Source: Otatea glauca (lineage: Eukaryota > Streptophyta > Magnoliopsida > Poales > Poaceae). Taken from it: a stretch of DNA of 64,000 nucleotides. The DNA lies in contig CM070717.1 of NCBI GenBank assembly GCA_036346275.1, positions 6,755,178 through 6,819,177 of the forward strand, written 5' to 3'. The notes under the pieces are model-generated. The model saw only the letters and a program-made list of their open reading frames with translations. It was not told the DNA's origin and searched no databases. Position 1 is the first letter of the stretch. Each line of letters begins with the position of its first letter. The translations under genes and the position numbers were made by a program. Shown piece after piece: positions 56,817 to 64,000 of the stretch.

Positions 56817-57162
56817 TGCATCGATGAGGTGAGGGCATTTGGTCCGCACGCAAATACAGGAGCTTATACGTAGGAGCGTATTTGTGGAAAATAAGCTGTA
56901 ATCCTCCGTAATAGCATTACGCAAAACAACATTACCTCGCGATTGAGCCGATTTGACGCATCGATGCGGTGAGGGTGTTTTGGTCCATACGCAAATACAG
57001 TGGCTTATACATAGGGTGTATTTGTGGAAAATAAGCTATAATCCTCCGTAATAGCATTCCTCAAAATAACTTTACTTCGTAGTGGCGTATTTCGAAGATG
57101 CACTTAAAGATCGACACATATCTAAAATACACACTAGGTAGTAAAGTATATCAAAGTTTTCC
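56817..57162 (-). repeat. Right long inverted repeat, duplicated
   Basis: 56943-57162 is the full inverted match of 49496-49727. 56817-56935 is a second, partial direct copy of it (GAGCCGATTTGACGCATCGATG and CTGTAATCCTCCGTAATAGC-type words occur in both). Confidence 0.8.
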
Positions 57163-57611
57163 TAAAAAAAATGTTTTGTGATGTTCAAGCACAAAACATT
57201 CGTCCATGCATGGTATATTCGAGCTTTGGAGCGTAGCGATGGAACCTTTCTGAAATTAACATGTGGGAAGTTGTTCGACCAGTTGCATTTAGGAACTGAG
57301 AGAGGAGTCCTCGAGCCAAAGACTGCACATTGACGCATACATCAAATCAGCAACAAGAGAGAATGAATCTTTTGATCATTGACACAAGCAGTTTCTGTAG
57401 CAAAATGAGACCGTGGCATAAAAACACAACGCGGTGTTCCGAAATAGAATTGAGCAAGACAACTTAAAAACCCTACATATTAAGTTCTGTAAGTCCCCCC
57501 AATTCACAATTTCTATGGCCATCTAAACAGCAAAAGTGGAACATGTACTGTTGTTGTGAAGTGTATGTAAACACAGAGAGCTTAATAGATTCCCCTCCTA
57601 CAATTGCTGAC

Positions 57612-60600
57612 TTAATTTGTCTTGGTCTTGGTGGTCCTTCTCTTGGAATGCCTTCTTGGAATAGAGCTCTTCATTCCCAAGAAGAAAAGTAGTGCACCAA
57701 AATGTGCCAAGTTCTGAATAGAGAAAATAAATGAGCGAATTGTAACACTTAACAGCTACTGATAAAACAATTTGAAATTAAAGCTTTACTAACCTGTGAG
57801 AACATGACAAAAAGCCGAACAAATTGAGGCGTCTCCATTTCATAGTTGTAGAAGTCGTACACAATAGGGGTCATAAATGTCAAGTAAAGAAGCTGCACAA
57901 ATGAGCTATATCAATATTTCATGTTTCCACAAAGAAAACGAAGAATAGTGAGAAAGGGAAAGAGAACGACTATGAAACTAATATAGTCAAAGCAGAATCA
58001 TTTTACCATCAGATTCTTAAAAACAAATATATCTTTGGTTTCTTTATTATAGAATACAGACATAATATATATCTAAGTAACATATATTTAGCATGGATTA
58101 ATGTCCTGAAGGATCATTAAACATTGTTTTCTAGAATTATAAAGTACAGGTTTTTTTACTACCGCAAATCACTTGTCACACTCCAAAATTTATCGCATGT
58201 GCGTCTGTGAAGCGGGTAAACTATACTGACAATCTGACACCATCATTGGAGTCTTTCAGGAAGACTGTTCAAGTTATTTATTTCCAGATGCTAGGGCCTT
58301 GCTAGGACAGGATCTTATGAAAGCAAATGAATAAAGATCAGATCCTAAGTTGAAGCAGTAGAATCACCAAATAAATTAATATCGTAACTAGTAAATAGTG
58401 TTTTTTGAAATTACTAACAACACATTGCAAACAGTGAATAGAAATTCTTTTTTGAAGTTTGAGAAGACATGGTGCAACAAGACTATTTAAATGGTAGTCG
58501 CAATAGTATGCATCTAGAAGCCCCTTAATATAAAATTCTAGATATGGTGCCTGCATAAGAACAGTACCCACCAGTAGGAATGCTCCAAATGAGCTGCTGA
58601 TGATAAACAGAAGACCACCAAAGGCTTTAAGAAACATGGTGGCGGCAATCACAGTTTTTATCTGTAAATGAATAAAATAGTAGCTTTCAAAACTAGGTAC
58701 TAAGTAGAATGGATTCTAAAAAAACAATGAGGTGGAATGGGCAACTAGATCAAAACAATATTCCTACATCAATATGTGGCACTGCCATTCCTAAATTCTT
58801 GGACACTTGCTTGACAAAGAGATTGAATTTTGGCTTCAAAGTCTTTGCTGCTGGTCCACCATCAGCTCCAAATTCACTAAACCTGCATGCGTTCTTGAAA
58901 AATTAATTCCATGGTTTTCAACTGTAGAAACAGTGCATTAAAAGAACAAAAAGAATTATTGTAACCACCAAAAGAGAGAATTTCCCAAAGTATCAATCAC
59001 AAATTCATCGACTGGAGAGTACCAGGGGATACGTATGGCAAATTCCCGAGCATAATTTAAGCTCTCAAGAGCCAGGCAGAAGAACCAACAATTGTGATGG
59101 TTGAAATTCAAATTGAATGTGCACCTTGACGATTGAAACAATTCTGTCGGGTACCGATTCAGTGGAAGTTAAGGAGAAAGATATGACTTGACTGTCTTGA
59201 CTGCCAAGAAGACAAGGAGGACAAACATGTGGGGAAATGAGAAACCCTACTAGCAATAAAGGACGTGATCTTGAAAATCAGAAAACATGTATCGGTTGGT
59301 ACACTTGATAGCAATTCAAGTAGCTTTGTGAAAAAAAAAGCTTATCACTCCAGTAATGTAAATATCCAATTTATCATCAACATAACAAAAGTAGATAGAT
59401 TTTTGCAAGCATACATGGTTATTTTGTTAGTGGATCTTCATCCATTCAGTAGAGGAAAAAAAATAATGTGCCATACCATACCAACTTCAGGGAAAAGAAG
59501 AAAGGTTTCAGCACAGGTTTTAGTCAACCCTTTATATCTGGAATGATTTTGATGCTTGACACCTTGAACAAGAAAAGCATAGCTACAGAATAGCCAACAT
59601 AAAATTATTACTCACATCATCTGAAAACACAAGCGCAAGGTTCACAACAATGCTCTTAAAATCAGTGTCCGGCACTCGTTTGGCCACCCACCTATATGCG
59701 GTCTAACCGGCCGATTATACGGTAATAGGGAGGGTGCCTGTTCCCTAAAGACGTCCTAGTAGACCCCTTTTTAAAACATTGACCCATATACTTCATAAGT
59801 TCACACGACGTTAGCAGTTTGTGCCACAATTTTCTCCAAATCGCTGCTCTCTTGTGAATCAATTCTTTATTTAGATTTTAGATCACCTGCCTCCTAGATA
59901 TTAGATACTAGACATCAGACTCAACACTCACTTCCCAACTGACAACCACAAACATGCCAAATGTTGACCGCCATTCATGCGAACTTAATAATGTGCCTAC
60001 ACCCCTTAGGTGCTGTGGAAAACTGGAATCGGTTCAAGGTGAAATTCACCATTTATAACGCACTCTTAGAACGATGACACATAGCCACACGTAAGTTGTG
60101 AAATGAGACCGAAGGCGAGTTAGGAGGGCGGCTCAGTTGGCCAACAGCACCTTGCTGACAGCCCGACAACCCGGGTGAAGCCAGTTACGCAGGAAATCAG
60201 CTCAAATGCAGCACGAACTCAATGGGATGCTGATGCATACACTAGAGTATTCGAACCAGATGGGGTCAGGGGAACAACAAGCTACTATAGCGATCGTCTG
60301 ATCTGAAATCCATACGTCCTCTCAGCCTCTACTTGTACGATTCACCGGTAGTCAACATCTACCTACACCCAGATCTATCACATTGAGATTCAAGAACACA
60401 CCGCCCGGATCTTACCGTACCACGGCAGAAAGCTCTCGATTCTACCAGCCCGACGCAAACCGACAGGACCGACTCGATGTCAGCAAGAAAGAAAACTGGC
60501 ACGAAACGGCGGCGTCCCCAAGAAGGCCACAAGAATCTGCTCAATTGGGTTGGCGCACACACGAGATCTGAGCCTGAGGAGAAATGGTGTGCTTACTCTT

Positions 60601-60664
60601 GGTAGGCGGAGAGGAGGAAGATGGAGGCGAAGAGCACCCTCCCGACGAACGAGATGAACCCCAT
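57612..60664 (-). CDS. HR-like lesion-inducing protein (DoxX-related membrane protein), five exons
   Basis: The only convincing host gene. Minus-strand exons: 60664-60597, 58882-58768, 58661-58572, 57892-57794, 57713-57612. All introns are GT-AG (donors GTAAGC, GTAGGA, GTGGGT, GTTAGT; acceptors TGCAG, TACAG, TGCAG, TTCAG). Joined length is 474 bases, 157 residues plus TAA, the usual family length. The protein starts MGFISFVGRVLFASIFLLSA; exon 2 carries EFGADGGPAAKTLKPKFNLF and VKQVSKNLGMAVPHI; exon 3 IKTVIAATMFLKAFGGLLFI; exon 4 PIVYDFYNYEMETPQFVRLF; exon 5 FGALLFFLGMKSSIPRRHSK and a basic TKTKTN tail. About four hydrophobic membrane segments and a KKxx-like basic C-terminus suggest an endomembrane protein. 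The family is linked by overexpression studies to hypersensitive-like lesions, but the molecular role is unclear. Intron 1 is 1.7 kb and I see no intact transposon in it. Confidence 0.95.
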
Positions 60665-60987
60665 CCTTCTTCTTCTTTGCCTTGTTCCCTCCGGCCTCTG
60701 CTCTCCCTCTCCGCCTCCCCCTTGTAATGATGGCGACGGCGACTAGCACCCGAAGAGGAGACGACGACGACCGGGCGGGCACGCTGGGGGATTAGGATGG
60801 GTTCCTTTTTGCCCTGTGTTGGATAGATCTCCAAACATCGAATGGATGATAGCTTCTATTCTCAATTCTTCAAGAAGTTTTTTTTACAATCAAAATAATT
60901 TCAAAAACTATCACCCACCAAATTCATAGAGAATCTAAAATTTGCACAATCAAGATCTATCCCTTTTCTCCATATGATAGATGTAAC
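60665..60987 (-). promoter_or_regulatory. 5' leader and proximal promoter of the lesion-inducing gene
   Basis: About 120 bases of GC- and purine-rich leader lie upstream of the ATG (AGAGGCCGGAGGGAAC-type), then AT-rich sequence from 60840. I see no clear TATA box. The hAT-3 duplication begins at 60980, so the local promoter is at most about 315 bases unless regulatory sites lie inside or beyond hAT-3. Confidence 0.5.
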
Positions 60988-61648
60988 TAGGATGAAAACA
61001 AAACGAAAACGGTCGGTAAATAACAGTTCTATTTCTGTTTCCATATTTTTTACCGGTAACGGAAACGAAATCGGAAATCCCGAAAACGGATACGGAAACG
61101 GATAGTGATGAAAACGGATGTGGAACACAATGGAGCGGATGCGGAAATAAAAGCGAAAAATTCCATCCAGTTGTAAAACCCTAAAAATTTGCAAATTATT
61201 TAATTGAGCATTTAATTCGGATTTCATTATTTTTTCTTCTGAATTTTCAGCATTTAATTAATGATTTTTTGTTATTTTAGATTTAAATAAACAATTTATT
61301 TGAGAAAAATAAAACTAAAATCTTTCTAGAAATAATTTTTCTAAGTTCAAAATGTTATAAAATATTTTTGAGATTTTTGTAGAATTATTTAAATCTATTT
61401 GATATTTTCTATAAAGCAATATATATTTACGGTATTATTTAAATTAGAAAACGGAGTTTCCGGTTTTATTTATATGGATTTCAGTTTCCATTTTGTTCTG
61501 TCAGAACTGGCTATCTCATTTTCGTTTTTGGCAAAAAAATTCTGTTTGTGTTTCCATACCGATATTTTTCGTTTCCGTTTCCAAAAAAGGCTTTCGTTTC
61601 CTTTTTTCTCCGAAACAATCAGAAATTCCGTTTCCGTTTTCAACCCTA
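60988..61648. mobile_element. hAT-3: non-autonomous hAT-type element, 661 bp, same family as hAT-1
   Basis: It starts TAGGATGAAAACAAAACG; its inverted end is TAGGGTTGAAAACGGAAACG. An 8-bp duplication GATGTAAC flanks it (60980-60987 and 61649-61656). The arms are full of GGAAACGG / CCGTTTCC motifs; the middle has TTGTAAAACCCTAAAAATTT and AT-rich sequence homologous to 27331-27640 of hAT-1. No coding capacity. Confidence 0.93.
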
Positions 61649-61656
61649 GATGTAAC

Positions 61657-61953
61657 ACCCCATCGCAAAGTGCACTGGTAAGTTGTACGTGCATTGCAAC
61701 GAGAGAATGATACTTACTAGTTAAAACCCCACGCGTTGCTGTGGGCGACGCCTCAATTTTAACAGAGATAGAGATTTAAAAATAAAAAATACCATAGTTT
61801 AATCTAAACAGTGAGAGGGGGAAATTTTTCCAAAAAAACTGAAAAATAAAAAATATTGTAGCTTGGGCACCGTAGTTTTTACCGTGCCCGAGGGACACGT
61901 GGTGGCGTCCAGAGAGCCCGTCCTTATGGTTACAAGAATAGAGAGTTATATAG
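61657..61953. other. Non-coding spacer with a common grass repeat motif
   Basis: It contains ACGTGCATTGCAACGAGA and CCCCACGCGTTGCTGTGGG, words often seen in short repeats of grass genomes. No gene seen. Confidence 0.4.
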
Positions 61954-62651
61954 TGTCGGTGTTTCGAGCACCGACGAGTGAATTTTTAAGTCTAAGGGGT
62001 CGCGCGTTCCCTCTCCTTGAATGGTTAGACTTAAGAGCCCAAGATGTATACTGGTTCGGGCTGAATGTCCCTACTCCAGTTCGTGTGGTGATGTCGTATT
62101 GCCTTGGGTGCAGATGACTGCACAGGGTTTACAAGCGGGAGCCGAGGGCTCAAACGCGAGAGCGTAAACTGCCTATTCGTCAAAGACCAAGAGAAGTCCG
62201 AGGGAGAGAGAGGGAGCCTCAGCCTGCCTCCCAGAAGACTCTGCCTCCCTTTATATAGTCGGAGGGGGCAGGTTACATGAAAAGTTGGGAGAGGGAAGGA
62301 CGAAGAGGTCTACGCTAGGAGTTCTAACCCTTAGTCTTGGTGGTTGGTCGACTTTCTCTTCTGCCCATGCCGGGTTGGTGGGCTCATCGAGTAGAGCGGT
62401 TCGCCGCTTCATTGGGAAACAGCGCACCTGCCTTCTGCGAGCCTGACGGGCGCTGACGCCATCATGCGTGACTTTGGTGCTGCCTCGGGAGGGAGCGTAT
62501 CTTCATACTGTGCGTGACTGGATGATGAGACTGGAGTCTCGACTTTAGCAACCTTCGTGATGTCTTGGGAAGGAGCCACTTGCCCCCGCACGGTCATTTC
62601 GAGTGGTCGTGTCCGTAGGGCACGTGGCTGATGGCCGGCGGAGGCCTGACA
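61954..62651 (-). repeat. Probable gypsy-type LTR or LTR fragment
   Basis: The left edge TGTCGGTGTTTCGAGCACCG is, on the minus strand, an LTR-like terminus ending in CACCGACA. A minus-strand TATA box TATATAAAG lies at 62257-62249, followed by a leader (GTTTACGCTCTCGCGTTTGA, TTGTAAACCCTGTGCAGTC). The right edge near 62651 (minus TGTCAGGCC) is tentative, and no 5-bp duplication was found. The composition resembles common grass gypsy LTRs from memory. Confidence 0.45.
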
Positions 62652-64000
62652 CCTGGCCCTTGGCGGAGATCGTGTCAAGACCCGAATATGCAAATCCGGA
62701 CCCTCTGTGTATACCGCACTAGTCCAGTATCACGCTAGTGCACACAGGCTCAACATCAGTAAATATCACAATCATACATGGCAGAAATATTATGAAAGAC
62801 ATCATACGATATATACTACTAGTTGAATGACCTTATGGTCAACTTACATGACTATGCCTCGCAAGGCTGAGTAACATATTAAACTGCAACGGAATGAAAA
62901 CGTAGACAACCCCTCAGTATACCACAGACAACTGACAAGGCTTGCGCCCTAAACATTCGTCTCCTTCTGGAATCTTTCCTCCGGCATTGATGTAGACTCT
63001 TCAACTGGTGACGTTATTGTTGGCAAGAGTGAGTACTTAAAGCACTCAACAAGTTGTGCACAAAATGCAATTCTAACATAACTAAATGCAAGGCTTATTC
63101 CAAAGGATAGGCTATCATGGCTATTTTGCAACAAAGCAGCATTTATGAACAAATACAATAAATAGATTGCAAAGACTGTAAAACAAATATCAGTAATAGA
63201 TAGGTTCAGCATTTCTTAAGTAAACCAAGTTTCCAATCCTAAGTCAAGTTCCAACCTTCCATATGGCAATCCCGCCATCCCAACCAAGTTTTTCATTTAA
63301 TTAAACTAACCCATGACTGTAATTCCCGAGCATTGCTCAATACCGCGAGCACGGCTATTCGAATAGGTTTACACTCTGCAGAGGTTATGCACTTTACCCA
63401 CATGACATGATCGTCTCTTGGTGCCATGCAATTAACACACTTCCTTTGGTGTGTCGGCGGAGAGTTCATGACAAAGCCTTTACAATGCTCTGACTTAACC
63501 CGGTACCACCCGCTAAGGTTTCAACACTGGTGGGACTGGTTACCACATCCAGGGCCCCCCTCTTGCGCCATGTGAATTACTCCATAACTCGGGAACTCAC
63601 ACCGACCAAGATAGTACCAAATCTAAGACATTTGCAAATTAATCAGCTAGGCTGTCCCATGCCAGACATGTGGTTGCATGATTGACTCAGGTCAAAGGCT
63701 TGCAAGGTTAAGTCCTTAGAGTGATCAGGGCAAGACATCCACATACCCTTTGCCCATCGGGCCCACCTTGGCATACTCGCCCCTTGTCACTTGCCCCAAT
63801 CTAAGTGATTATCACCTAGTTGATTACCAAGCACCACGTGCCATCAACAATTCAACATCGTTGCGTGACATGACTCGCCACAACAACTCAATCTCATCGT
63901 GTGATCCCAAATGACACACAAGTTCTTAACATTGTTCCATATTCCATTAATCAAGATTAATTATCAATGATTCCAACACATGTGATGACGTGGCATGGCT
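62652..64000. other. Non-coding, probably retroelement-derived sequence
   Basis: No open frame of interest. The text (GTGTCAAGACCCGAATATGC, CAAATCCGGACCCTC, GAGTACTTAAAGCACTCAAC) resembles non-coding parts of grass gypsy elements, but no boundary, PBS or pol domain lies in the window. Confidence 0.4.

Larger units (their letters stand above)
49496..57162. mobile_element. Candidate Mutator-like element with long inverted repeats
   Basis: The sequence 49496-49727 (starting GAAAATTTGATATA) is the inverted copy of 56943-57162 (inverted start GGAAAACTTTGATATA), with similarity over about 220 bases including ATTACGGAGGATTA and CCCTCACC. Long inverted repeats with GGAAAA-like ends are usual for Mutator-like elements. 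The 9-bp flanks TAAAAAAGC and TAAAAAAAA match at seven positions but are A-rich, so the duplication is weak evidence. No MURA-type transposase is seen. It encloses gene-like fragments and Copia-4. Confidence 0.55.

Noticed and set aside
61863..62117. An 84-residue frame as a small gene
   Set aside because: It overlaps an LTR-like region with a TATA box on the opposite strand and has no recognisable motif.
1..64000. tRNA, rRNA or microRNA genes
   Set aside because: I looked for tRNA-like or rRNA-like sequence and saw none. The inverted-repeat elements could form hairpins but are explained as transposon ends.

Overview
This 64 kb window is plant nuclear DNA, most likely from a grass or another monocot. 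The evidence is a single spliced host gene of the HR-like lesion-inducing family with a GC-rich first exon, sitting in a dense nest of plant-type transposons: Ty1/copia elements primed by initiator Met-tRNA, Ty3/gypsy pol fragments, CACTA elements with a TNP2-like transposase, hAT-type elements with 8-bp target duplications, and a Mutator-like pair of long inverted repeats. I see no bacterial operons, tRNA or rRNA genes, or CRISPR array.

Layout. 1-17313 is Copia-1, a minus-strand copia element cut by the window start. Its 5' LTR (4233-17313) is split by a complete younger copia element, Copia-2 (4671-15612, plus strand, target duplication AAGTC). 17314-20640 holds minus-strand gypsy debris: an RNase H piece, an LTR-like spacer, and an element that has lost its RT catalytic region and integrase. 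20640-22794 is non-coding and begins like another LTR. 22803-27821 is an hAT-type element (hAT-1, duplication GTTGAGAT) split by a 4.1 kb CACTA element (CACTA-1, 23114-27238, duplication GTT). 28507-45234 is a third copia element (Copia-3, duplication CTTCT). Its 3' untranslated region was itself interrupted by a 5.5 kb fragment of a further copia copy. 45586-46767 is the 3' end of a second CACTA element. 46911-48959 is hAT-2 (duplication GTTGGTGC), inserted in what looks like a LINE-type RNase H fragment. 49496-57162 lies between long inverted repeats (candidate Mutator-like element) and contains two unrecognised gene-like fragments and a 4.3 kb gag-less copia element (Copia-4, 51397-55692, duplication AAGAA). 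57612-60664 is the host gene in five exons on the minus strand. 60988-61648 is hAT-3 (duplication GATGTAAC), about 320 bp upstream of its start codon. The last 2.3 kb is non-coding and LTR-like.

How it works together. The only gene likely to serve the plant is the small membrane protein at 57.6-60.7 kb; almost everything else is selfish DNA. Insertion order can be read from the nesting: gypsy fragments before Copia-1 before Copia-2; hAT-1 before CACTA-1; Copia-3 before its internal fragment.

The most unusual signal is a recurring difference between homologous copies at CTG, CAG and CCG triplets (CTG seen as CG, ACG or CCG; CAG as CG or CGA). It appears in the copia copies and in the unrelated CACTA transposase, and it explains many of the frameshifts. 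It does not look like cytosine deamination. The likeliest cause is systematic base-calling error at CHG-methylated cytosines in unpolished repeats, so many of the broken frames reported here may be sequence artefacts. I found no convincing new biological system.
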